Below, piece after piece: positions 11,931-22,843 of a stretch of DNA of 64,000 nt. Source of the stretch: Oenanthe sinensis (taxonomy: Eukaryota > Streptophyta > Magnoliopsida > Apiales > Apiaceae); assembly GCA_028671895.1 (NCBI GenBank), contig JAPMAC010000197.1, positions 7,915,501 through 7,979,500 of the forward strand. Reading direction: 5' to 3'. A model generated the notes under the pieces. It was not told the DNA's origin. It was given only the letters and a program-made list of their open reading frames with translations, and ran no database searches. A program made the translations under genes and the position numbers. How positions within the stretch are numbered: position 1 is the first letter of the stretch; each line of letters starts with the position of its first letter.

Positions 11931-13088
11931 TGTTAGGGAGTATACTGAACTATTCGTTTGAAGTATATGACATTGTCCTTTTTTATTGAGAATCTTGAAT
12001 GCGTATTTTAACACTGTTTGTATATTATATATTGTGGATAATCTAGTATTAAATGGGATAACAGAAGATTAGATTGTCAGTGTCTATATATAATATAATA
12101 AATGTTCACAGTTTAAGTGGAGTTAAACAAACCACTGGAATGACTGAAGTATTATTTGGAAATAATCTATCTTGATTATTGAATAATACTTGTATGCTTT
12201 GTGTATATTGAACGGGATTAAAATATTAGAATTGTTCTTCTATTCTGATAATAAAGAAGAACTAAGATTCTATAATATTATTATTGCTTAGGTTCTTAAT
12301 CCGGATACAGTGATTGACACTTGTATGCAATGCACATGTTTTGATTCATATGTGATGTGATTTTTTGTTAATCACAATATTATGTTTTGGACAATGACAT
12401 TGCATACAGAGTGGGATATTGACTATAAAAGGAAACCGTGTCCGAAAATATTCGGGTGATGATGTCCTCTTGAAAGCTCATAAAGATAATTATGCTTTAG
12501 TCCTGCAGGCAGATTTGTTCTTGCATAATTATAAGGTTGAGTGGATGATCAAGGATAAAAGATATTGATTAAATTAATTATCAGAAATTAATTTAATTAA
12601 TGGACATTCGATATCTTAAACATGGGGAATTTAATAAGCAAATAATATTGGAGCCGAATTAAATAATTAAATTACGGCATTAGGAGAGGTAGTGCAAATA
12701 TTAATTCTTTAGTGGATTGAATTAATATTTAATGACATTGGGCTTGACCCAGAATGTCATTGGAAGGCCCGACCTAATTATCCAGGATCCCTACTGTAGC
12801 CTATATATTCATCTTATTCTCTTCTAGCTAAGAGTTGGAAAATACTAGGGTTTTTGAGAGCAGCCGTTCAAGGAGGCAACCAAGAACTAGGGTTCCAAGA
12901 TCTCAAAGCTAGAAGGGAGGCAACCTTGGGAGGATCGAAGGCCACACTTCGCTCAAGGTGAATACGGGAACGCAGTAGAAGACGTGGATTTGAATCGCTT
13001 GCGCCGTAGCGATTAAGGTTAATTTTCTATTCAAACTCGTTCGTTTTCATATCATAAAACGCAGCATCATGATTCGATTGTCCCAACA
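11931..13088 (+). mobile_element. Solo LTR of family E
   Basis: A single 1158-bp LTR (TGTTAGGGAGTA...GTCCCAACA) with perfect CAGGT duplications and nothing internal. It has the same length as the LTR at 59211-60368 (opposite strand) and nearly the same sequence. A TATA-like CTATATATTC lies at 12801. A full element inserted here and then lost its interior by recombination between its two LTRs. Confidence 0.95.
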
Positions 13089-13093
13089 CAGGT
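13089..13093. repeat. Target duplication CAGGT, right side of the solo LTR
   Basis: Exact repeat of 11926-11930. Confidence 0.95.
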
Positions 13094-15346
13094 GCCATAT
13101 AACATATATCTGTTGTATTGGCAATACTTTCCTTCAGATTCCTAGTCCTTTGTTCTGTATGATCAATTCCCAAGAGTTGTTCTGCATCCCTGTTATTTGA
13201 AGTAGCCAACCCCTGATATTGTGGATTATGATGGATGAAGTTCTGTGGATACAATTCACCAGCATCAACCTCCTCTTCAATGTCCTTAGCAACTCCACTC
13301 CCACTAGCTTCTGCATTTGATACTCCCCCTAACTCCTTGACTCCCATTTCTTCTGCCATCAATTCATTTTCCAATTCCAGTGCAAATAGAAGAATTGTTT
13401 TATATCTCTCATTCATCTCTCTATTTTGCATCAGGATCTCATCCTGGAATCTCACATCTCCCTCACTCATTTTCTGTGCACCTTTTAAGGTGGGGCCCTC
13501 AAGTGTTTCACTCTCATTCGTGGAAGAATTAAGAATGTCCTTACTCACTCCCTCTCCTTTTGCCAGGCTGCAATCCTGCCTCTCACTCAACTCAATCATT
13601 CCTAAGAGTGTTTGTGCAACATCAATTGATTGAGCATCAATTGATGTAAATATATTAAAAGTTGAGGTGTTTGGGATATCCATCGATTAATGCATATCCA
13701 TCGATTGATCTTGAGTATCGATCGATGGCTAAATATCAATTGATGAAGAAACATCAATTGATGGAGTAGAAACAGTTGAGGAAATTATTTGAGAAGAGAT
13801 ATTTTTAATAATATGAGAAATGGAATCCTGAATATTCTGTGAAGAAGATTCAGGAGAGAGTGTTGGCTTCTCCTTGAAGAATAAAGAAGGAAAATCTGAA
13901 TTTTTTTGATAATCTATCAAAACATTTTCTGAAAAAATTTGTTGGGATGGAGAAGTAAGAATAGAAGGGATTGGAATTGAGAGAGAATGAGACTGCATCT
14001 CATCATTTATATGAGATGCATCAATCTGACTTTGAGAAGGCTCCACCACAGTTCCCTGTGATTTTGCAGTGTGTGATTCTCCATGTGCAAAGGTGACTTT
14101 CTTCCTTCTCCTTTCATACGGTGTTACTGTTTTGGCCTGTGTGTCCCCAACTTGGTTTTGTGCCCCTGGTTGTGGGCTATTTTCAATATTGTCATCCTTT
14201 TGGGAGGATGGCAATATAGATGTGATATTTTCCATATTAACATCCACGGTCTTTTGGGAGACTGTGGAGTGGCTTGGCTGAGGTTGCTCACCCTCAATCT
14301 CCTTATTCTTCTGGGTTCTTTGATGTTCCCCAGTTCCCTCACCACCTACATCACCTTCTAGTCTATCTACCAAAACAGTTGATTTTCTTTTCTTTGTTTT
14401 TACAACAGCAGGTTTTTGGGAACTTGTTGAGGTTGGTTTCTTAGATTTGGATTTTGAGATTAGTTGTGTGGCTTGGGTAGGAGGGTTGGGATCATTACTA
14501 CCACCATCCATAGTCACAGAAGGCAAATAAGATTTAGGTAAAGAAGAAGTTAGGGTTGAGTTAAATACCTGGATAAAAGGTAGGTAAATCAATTCCACAG
14601 TACTGTGAAGATTGATTCTTACCAAGTCTTTGAAGACCCTTTTGTTTTGAGTCCAACACTCAAGGGTTTCAGTTTCCCTGTAAATCTCAATTTCTTTGAC
14701 AAAGTGGTTAATAAAAATCATGATAAATCTAGCATAGTATATATGATTAGACCTATCATGCTTATTTCCTAACTTAGCAGCAATTTCAGACAACAATATA
14801 GAGGAAAAAATCATGATACTCATCAAACAACACACTATATGCTATTTGTTACATGCTTGAAGTTATGACATCAAAATTACTAATTTTACCACTAGAGCAT
14901 TTTATTATTTCATCAAATAAATAAGACCATTCTCTCCTAAGATGTTTTCTAACTACTTGCCCTAAATTAATGTCAGGATTTGCATAATTTACAGCCCTAA
15001 GCATGTTTCAAATATCTGATTCACTAGGCACCTTATCAGTATTATTAACAGGCAAATCTAAACATTCATTTAAAATTAAAGTAGTAAGAATATACTCTTG
15101 TCCTTTGCAGTTGAATTTGATGCTTGAGAAGTCATCAACAACTTCTGCAGAGGTCCAAAATTCTTCCACCAAATTGCAGATTATTGTTGGTGCTTCCTTC
15201 AATGCTTTCTGTACCTTGCCACTTCCCAGGAATTGCATCAAAGGATGAAATTTCTTTGGAGCTTCTTCAACCACAGTGCAGGCCACAAAATTATTCAATT
15301 CGTAGATGAACCCGGCTTGAGAGATTTTCTTGGATGAAGACGCCAT
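13094..15346 (-). pseudogene. Family A extra ORF, N-terminal two thirds, left arm
   Basis: It starts at the ATG at 15346 (MASSSKKISQAGFIYELNNF), aligned with the right-arm start at 22844. The N-terminal region is globular-looking. A frameshift occurs near 14850-15008; then comes a Lys/Ser/Pro/Thr-rich disordered stretch (about 14530-14090), Ser-Ile-Asp repeats coded by ATCAATTGAT words (13640-13770), and an acidic stretch. A TAA at 13731-13729 also breaks it. The solo LTR cuts it at 13093. It has no similarity I recognise to capsid, protease or polymerase domains. Confidence 0.7.
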
Positions 15347-15952
15347 TCCCTTTTGTAGAAGATTAGAAGTATAAAAACTTTTGAAGATATTAAGAGAATT
15401 GAGTACTGAGAGAAGTTGGTAGAGATTGAGTTCGTAGATTGAGAGAGAGAGAAAGAGGTAGAGAAATTGTTAGTAAAAATGCAATTAAGAATGAACAATG
15501 TTTTAATCTTGCAATTTATATTTACTGATTTCTCAATCAATTTCTTACTCAAAATAGAACTAAATCGACCGTTAAAAAAATGAAAAGTAAAAATTACCAA
15601 TTTTGGTAATCGACTGTTATACATACAGGAATGTATGTATTAATCAATTAATAAAATAAGTAATCAATTACTAGATTTTTGTACAGATCGATTGATGACA
15701 TGGACCCCTTTAAATTACAAGTCATCAATTGGTAAAGCTTGTTTATCCACAGGCACACTTATCCATCGATAAATAAATATATCATCAATTGATATATTTA
15801 TCTGTCGATTGCTACAAATATCCATCGATAAGTAAATATATCATCAATTGATATATTTATCTGTCGATAGCTACAAATATTCATTGATAAGAACAATGTT
15901 TATCAATTGATTAATGAAGAATCAATAGAGTAACATAGTCAATGGCTAAGAT
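15347..15952 (-). other. Spacer between pol and extra ORF, left arm, with 59-bp tandem repeats
   Basis: No gene lies here. Two 59-bp units (starting near 15781 and 15840) contain ATCATCAATTGATATATTTA and TCGAT words that can fold on themselves. Toward the extra ORF there is an AT-rich TATAAATTG (minus strand, near 15525) and a CT-rich leader (about 15480-15350). This matches the better-preserved promoter-like layout in the right arm at 22649-22843. Confidence 0.6.
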
Positions 15953-18900
15953 TTAAATATAATTAAGCATACCTAAATCACAGACCAATCTATCGAAGGT
16001 AGATTCATCTAGTGATTTGGTAAAAATGTCTGCAAGTTGTCTTTCACTAGGGACAAAATGTAATTCAACTATACCATTCATTACATGTTCCCTAATGAAG
16101 TGATACCTTATGTCAATGTGCTTGGTTCTAGAATGTTGCACATGATTTTCTGTTATAGCAATGACACTTGATTTATCACAGAAAATAGGAATCTTGTTCA
16201 TGTTGAACCCATAGTCAAGTAGTTGATTCCTCATCCATAATATTTGCGCACAACAACTTCCAGCTGCAATGAATTCAGACTTTGTAGTAGATTTAGATAC
16301 TGAATTCTGCTTTTTGTTGAACCATGATACAACCTTATTTCCTAGAAATTGACAGGAGCCTGTAATACTTTTTTTGTCAATTCTGCAACCTGCATAGTCT
16401 GCATCTGAATAACCAATTAGATCAAATCTAGAATCTCTAGGATACCAAATTCCAAGATTTGGAGTTCGCTTGAGATATCTGAATATTCTTTTTATTGCAA
16501 TCAAATGAGATTCTCTAGAATCAGCCTGAAATCTAGCACACAAACATGTAGCAAACATTATGTCTGGCCTACTTGCAGTTAAATAAAGAAATGAGTCAAC
16601 CATGCCTCTATAACTTGAAATGTCCACCATAGCTTCTTTAGTATTCAGTTTAAGTTTAGTTGCAGTGGCCATGGGAGTTTTTGAAGAAGAACATTCACTT
16701 AAATCAAATCTCTTTAATAAATTAGAAATATATTTGGTTTGATTTATGAAAATGCCATTTTTGACTGGTTTGACTTGCAAACCTAGAAAATAGGCAAGTT
16801 CTCCCATCATGCTCATTTCATATTTACTTTGCATCAACTTAGCAAATTTTTGACAAAGTTTTTCATTAGTTGAGCCAAAAATAATGTCATCTACATAGAT
16901 TTGAACAAGAATCATAGAGCCACTAACATTTATATGAAAGAGAGTTTTGTCAACAGTACCTCTTGTGAAGTGATTCTCAATCAGGAATTTAGATAGAGTT
17001 TCATACCAGGCCCTAGGTACTTGTTTTAATCCATAAAGTGCCTTCAGATGATAGTACATAAATCCAGGATGAACAGGATCAATAAAACCAGGAGGTTGTT
17101 CTACATATACTTCTTCTTCTAGTTCCCCATTGAGAAAGACACTTTTCACATCCATCTGATATACCTTGAAATTTGCATGAGCAGCATATGCTAAAAAGAT
17201 TCTGATTGCTTCCAACCTTGCAACTGGTGCAAATGTTTCATCAAAATCTATGCCTTCTTCTTGTGAATATCCATTTGCCACTAATCTTGCTTTATTCCTT
17301 GTCACTATACCAGATTCATCCATTTTATTTCTGAATACCCATTTTGTGCCAATGACAGACTTATTCTTTTGTTTGGGCACCATCTTCCATACCTTGTTCC
17401 TTTCAAACTGATTCAACTCTTCTTACATATCAATTATACAATCAGGATCATTCAAGGCTTCTTCAATCCTTTTTGGTTCTTCTTGAGATAGAAAGCTGCT
17501 ATACAAACATTCATTTTGAGTTGCACTTCTGGTTTTGAATCCATCATTTGCATCTCCAATAATTAATTCAAAGGGATGGCTTTTTGTCCATTTCCTTTGA
17601 GATGGTAAATTTGTTCTTGAAGATGATGATGCTTCATGATCATTAATAGTGTTTTGATCATTATGATGTGATTGACTGTTTGAGAACCCTCCCCCTGAGA
17701 TGGATACTCCTCTTGAAGATTGTTGAGCAGAATTGTTATCAATTGATGTATTGACATCAATTGATGGGAGGATTCTAGATACTTGATTTCTTGAAATTTC
17801 CACATCATCATCACTATCCTCAATATTGTTTGTTGATTCATTTTCAAAATGCAATAGATCATGAATTCCTTTATCAAATAACCCTTGAATTTTCTTGTCA
17901 TCAAAAACTACATGCATAGATTCCATAACAATGTGTAATCTAAGATTGTAGACTCTGTATACTTTGGTTGTTATTCCATATCCAAAAAATATAGCTTCAT
18001 CAGCCTTGGCTTCAAATTTTCCTAGATTTTCACCTTGATTTCTCAGTACAAAGCATTTGCAGCCAAATACATGAAGAAAGTTAATTGTTGGCTTCTTGTC
18101 TTTCTTCATCAACTGATATGGACTTTTGCCTTGAATTTGATTGACCATGGAAATATTCTGAATGTAGCAAGCAATATTAATTGTTTCTTCCCAGAAGTAT
18201 GTAGGTAGTTTTGCTTCTTCTAACATAGTTCTAGCAGCTTCAATCAAGGTCCTATTTTTCCTTTCAACTACTCCATTTTGTTGTGGAGTTCTTGGTGCAA
18301 AGAAATGATGAGTGATACCTTTTTCTTCACAGAATTCCTTCATTGTTGCATTCTTGAATTCAGTACCATTATCACTTCTAATTTTCTTGGCCTTCCATTC
18401 AGTTCCATTTTTAACATTCTTCACATGAGTGATAATTAATTTACTTGCCTCATCCTTAGAGTGTAAGAAGTATACCCATGAAAATCTTGTAAAGTCATCC
18501 ATAATGACTAAGGCATATTTCTTTTTGGCAATTGACATGATGTTGACTGGACCAAATAAATCCATGTGCAACAACTCCAGAGGCTTATCAATTGATGATT
18601 CAGACTTTTACTTAAATGATGCTTTTCTATGTTTTCCCTTTTGACAGGCATCACACAGTCCATCCTTGGTGAATTCCATCTGTGGAATGCCTCTAACCAG
18701 ATTCTTTCTGACCAATAGATTCATGGCTTTGAAATTCAAATGGGCTAGTTTCTTGTGCCAAACCCAACTTTCATCTGAATTTGCTTTGCTTAGTAGGCAT
18801 GTCATTGAATTTCCCTTTACAAAGTGAAAGTCAGCCACATAGACATTTCTTTTTCTCTCTCCAGTTAAGATAATTTCACCAGATTCCTTGTTGGCTATGA

Positions 18901-18999
18901 TGCATGATCCAGTTGTAAACCACACACCATTACCATTATCACACAGTTGACTAATACTGAGCAGGTTGTGCTTCAATCCATCAACTACTGCTACAGGTT
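15953..18999 (-). pseudogene. Family A pol, left arm (5'-truncated, nearly open)
   Basis: The frame runs from the palindrome centre to 15953 with only two in-frame stops (18610-18608 and 17425-17423). It holds GAG-pre-integrase (HNLLSISQL; the zinc-binding H..H..C-X2-C around WHKKLAHL and CDACQKGK) and the integrase core (D in HMDLFGP, D in RSDNGTEF, E in NGVVERKN, with 35 residues between the last two). Reverse transcriptase (QMDVKSVFLNGE, YGLKQVPRAWYE, YVDDIIFGS) and RNase H (GYSDADYAG, later CDKSS) follow. All main catalytic residues are present. Gag, protease and the start of pol are missing, so it cannot work alone. Confidence 0.88.
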
Positions 19000-19019
19000 G
19001 TGCTTCTTATTACAGGTTA
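19000..19019. other. Spacer at the centre of the giant inverted repeat
   Basis: The 20 bp between the arms (GTGCTTCTTATTACAGGTTA) are not random filler. CAGGTTGTGCTTC ending in the spacer (18994-19006) repeats 18962-18974, and TACAGGTT at 18992 recurs at 19011. This looks like templated synthesis during joining of the arms. Confidence 0.7.
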
Positions 19020-20587
19020 AACCTGTAGCACTAGTTGATGGATTTAAGCACAACCTGCTCAGTATTAGTCAACTGTATGATAATGGTAATGGTGTATGGT
19101 TTACAACTGGATCATGCATCATAGCCAATAAAGAATCTGGTGAAATTCTCTTAACAGGAGAAAGAAAAGGAAATGTCTATGTGGCTGATTTTCACTCTGT
19201 AAAGGCAAACTCAATGACATGTCTGCTGAGCAAAACAAATTCAGATGAAAGTTGGATTTGGCACAAGAAACTAGCCCATTTGAATTTTAAAGCCATGAAT
19301 CTATTGGTCAGAAAGAATATGGTTAGAGGCATTCCATAGATGGAATTCACCAAGGATGGACTGTGTGATGCTTGTCAAAAGGGAAAACAAAGAAAAGCAT
19401 AATTTAAGTCAAAGTCTGAATCATCAATTGATAAACCTCTAGAGTTATTGCACATGGATTTATTTGGACCAGTCAACATCATGTCAATTGCCAAAAAGAA
19501 ATATGCCTTAGTCATTGTGGATGATTTTACAAGATTTTCTTGAGTATACTTCTTACACTCTAAGGATGAGGCAAGTAAAATAATTATCAATCATGTGAAG
19601 AATGTTGAAAATGGAACTAAATTCAAAAATGGAACTGAATTCAAGAAAATAAGAGGTGATAATGCTACTGAATTCAACAATGCAATAATGATGGAATTCT
19701 GTGAAGAAAAAGGTATCACTCATCATTTTTCTACACCAAGAACTCCACAACAAAATGGAGTAGTTGAAAGGAAAAATAGGACCTTGATTGAAGCTGCTAG
19801 AACTATGTTGGAAGAAGAAAAACTACCTACATACTTCTGGGTAGAAGCAATTAATACTGCTTGTTACATTCACAATATTTCCATGGTCAATCAAATTCAA
19901 GGCAAAACTCCATATCAGTTGATGAAGAAAGATAAGAAGCCAATAGTTAACTTTCTTCATGTATTTGGCTGCAAATGTTTTGTATTGAGAAATCAAGGTG
20001 AAAATCTAGGAAAATTTGAAGCCAAGGCTGATGAAGCTATATTTGTTAGATATGGAATAACAACCAAAGCATACAGAGTCTACAATCTTAGATTACACAT
20101 TGTTATGGAATCTATGCATGTAGTCTTTGATGACAAGAAAATTCAAGGGCTGTTTGATTAAAGATTTCATGATCTGTTGCATTTTAAAAATGAATCAACA
20201 AGCAATATTGATGTTAGTGATGATAATTTAGAAATTTTAAGAAATCAAGTATCTAGAATCCTCCCATCAATTGATGTCAAAACATCAGCAGATAACTTAT
20301 CAGTTGACAATCTTCAATCGACTGATAATACATCAATTGATAATCATTTGATGGATAACAATTCTGCTCAACAATCTTCAAGGGGAGTATCCATCTCAGG
20401 GGGAGGGTTCTCAAATAGTCAATCACATCACAATGATCAAAACACTTCTAATGATCATGAAGCATCATGATCCTCAAGAACAAATTTATCATCTCAAAGA
20501 AAATGGACAAAAAGTCATCCCTTTGAATTAATTGTTGGAGATGCAAATGATGGAGTCAAAACCAGAAGTGCAACTCAAAATGAATGC
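19020..20587 (+). pseudogene. Family A pol, right arm: GAG-pre-integrase and integrase
   Basis: It mirrors the left arm from VKPVALVDGFKHNLLSISQL onward. It has more damage: stops at 19337, within 19400 and at 19542, and a local duplication (ENGTKFKNGTEFKK near 19605-19645). The first integrase Asp (HMDLFGP), the second (RGDNATEF, changed context) and the Glu (NGVVERKN) remain. The integrase-RT linker (20260-20360) is loaded with Ser-Ile-Asp codons from the ATCAATTGAT word. Confidence 0.85.
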
Positions 20588-22140
20588 TTGTATAGCAGCT
20601 TTCTATCTCAGGAAGAACCAAAAATGATTGAAGAAGCCTTGAATGATCCTGATTGGATAATTATTATGCAAGAAGAGTTGAATCAGTTTGAAAGGAATAA
20701 GGTATGGAAGCTGGTGCCCAAACCAAAGAACAAGTCTGTCATTGGTACAAAATGGGTATTCAGAAACAAAATGGATGAATATGGTACAGTGACAAGGAAT
20801 AAAGCATGATTAGTGGCAAAAGGGCTATTCACAAGAAGAAGGCATAGATTTTGATGAAACATTTGCACCAGTTTCAAGGTTGGAAGCAATCAGAATCTTT
20901 TTAGCATATGCTGCTCATGCAAATTTCAAGGTGTATCATATGGATGTAAAAAGTGCCTTTCTCAATGGAGAACTAGAAGAAGAAGTATATGTAGAACAAC
21001 CTCCTAGTTTTATTGATCCTGTTCATCCTGGATTTGTGTACTATCTTCTGAAGGCACTTTATGGATTAAAACAAGCACCTAGGGCCTGGTATGAAACTCT
21101 ATCTAAATTCTTGATTGAGAATCACTTCACTAGAGGTACTGTTGACAAAACTCTCTTTCATAGAAATGTTAGTTGCTCTATGATTCTTGTTCAAATCTAT
21201 GTAGATGACATTATTTTTGGCTCAACTAATGAAAAACTGTCAAAAGTTTGCTAAGTTGATGCAAAGTAAATATGACATAAGCATGATGGGAGAACTTACC
21301 TACTTTCTAGGTTTGCAAGTCAAACAAGTCAAAAATGACATTTTTATAAATCAAACCAAATATATTTCTGATTTATTAAAGAGATTCGATTTAAGTGAAT
21401 GTTCTTCTGCAAAAACTCCCATAGCCACTGCAACTAAACTTGAACTGAATACTAAAGAAGCTATGGTGGACATTTCAAGTTATAGAGGCATGGTTGGCTC
21501 ATTACTTTATTTAACTGCAAGTAGGCTAGACATAATGTTTGCTACATATTTGTGTGCTAGATTTCAGGCTGATCCTAGAGAATCTCATTTGATTGCAATA
21601 AAAAGAATAGTTAGATATCTCAAGGGAACTCCAAATCTTGGAATTTGGTATCCCAGAGATTCTGAATTTGATCTAATTGGTTATTCAGATGCAGACTATG
21701 CAGGTTGCAGAATTGACAGAAAAAGTACAACAGGCTCCTGTCAATTTCTAGGAAACAAGCTTGTATCATGGTTCAGTAAAAATCAGAATTCAGTATCTAC
21801 ATCTACTGCAGAGGCTGAATACATTACAGCTGGAAGTTGCTGTGCACAAATATTATGGATGAGGAATCAACTACTTGATTATGGGTTCAACATGAACAAG
21901 ATTCTTATTTTCTGTGATAATACAAGTGCCATTGCTATAACAGAAAATCCTGTGCAACATTCCAGAACCAAGCACATTGACATAAGGTATCTCTTCATTA
22001 GGGAACATGAAATGAATGGTATAGTTGAATTACATTTTGTCCCTAGTGAAAGACAACTTGAAGACATTTTTACCAAACCACTAAATGAATCTTCCTTCAA
22101 TAGATTAGTCTGTGATTTAGGTATGCTTAATTATGTTTAA
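20588..22140 (+). pseudogene. Family A pol, right arm: reverse transcriptase and RNase H
   Basis: RT starts with FERNKVWKLVPKPKNKSVIGTKWVFRNK-type sequence, breaks at a stop and frameshift near 20807-20830, and continues at 20880 (YHMDVKSAFLNGELEE, YGLKQAPRAWYE, YVDDIIFGS). A second frameshift lies near 21240. The last part (21245-22140) is one open frame through RNase H (GYSDADYAG, STAEAEYI, CDNTSAIAI) to the normal end DLGMLNYV. It is collinear with 17416-15953 on the other strand. Confidence 0.87.
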
Positions 22141-22160
22141 TGATTTAAAATGTCTCATAA

Positions 22161-22208
<48 letters not shown>

Positions 22209-22843
22209 TATATAAATTTTAACCATTGACTATGTTAATCTATTGATTCTTCATTAATCAATTGATAAACATTTTTCTTATCGATGGATAGTTGTAGCTA
22301 TCGACAGATAAATATATCAATTGATGATATATTTACCTATCGATGGATAGTTGTAGCTATCGACTGGTAAATATATCAATTGATGGTATATTTATTTATC
22401 GATGGATAAGTGTACTTGTCGATAAATAAAATTTACCAATTGATGACCTGGAATATAAAGAGATCCATGTCATCAATCGATCTGTACAAAAATCTAGCCG
22501 TTGATTACTAATTTTATCAATTGATTAATACATATATTCCTGTATGTATAACAATCGATTGCCAAAATTGGTAACTTTTACTTTTCATTTTTTTTAACGG
22601 TCAATTAAGTTCTATTTTGAGCAAGAAATTGATTGAGAAATTAGTAAATATAAATAGTGAGATTAAAACATTGTTCATTCTTACTTGCAATTTTTACTAA
22701 CGAATTCTCTTTCTCAATCTCTGAACTCTCTCTTTGTATCTATCTTCTGCTAATAACCTTAATTGCTACATTCTAAATTGCTGTTTCTGTATAATTACTA
22801 ACAATCCTGCCAGTTAATTCTCATCTCATCTTCAAACACACTA
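22141..22843 (+). other. Spacer between pol and extra ORF, right arm: (TA)n, 59-bp repeats, promoter-like segment
   Basis: No ORF. A (TA)n run of about 40 bp (22164-22205) is absent from the left arm. Nearly three 59-bp units start at 22279, 22338 and 22397; each has TATCGATGGATAG and a near-palindromic ATATCAATTGATGATAT. From about 22640 the sequence becomes promoter-like (TATA box, then a CT-rich leader) up to the ATG at 22844. Confidence 0.7.
22649..22656 (+). promoter_or_regulatory. Candidate internal TATA box for the extra ORF
   Basis: TATAAATA lies 188 bp upstream of the extra ORF ATG. Between them are a likely start region (about 22675-22690) and a CT-rich leader. It stands far from the LTR promoter, so it could drive a separate mRNA. 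The left arm has TATAAATTG at the matching place. Inferred from sequence only. Confidence 0.4.

Noticed and set aside
13235..13633. A 132-residue Ser-rich ORF on the plus strand, mirrored at 24568-24966 on the minus strand
   Set aside because: It is the antisense shadow of the acidic, serine-coding part of the extra ORF. It is present in both arms only because they are copies.
22164..22205. (TA)n run in the right arm
   Set aside because: A simple microsatellite, private to one arm, with no sign of function.
22279..22450. Regularly spaced repeats that superficially resemble a CRISPR array
   Set aside because: The whole 59-bp unit is repeated without unique spacers, and the sequence is a plant retrotransposon.
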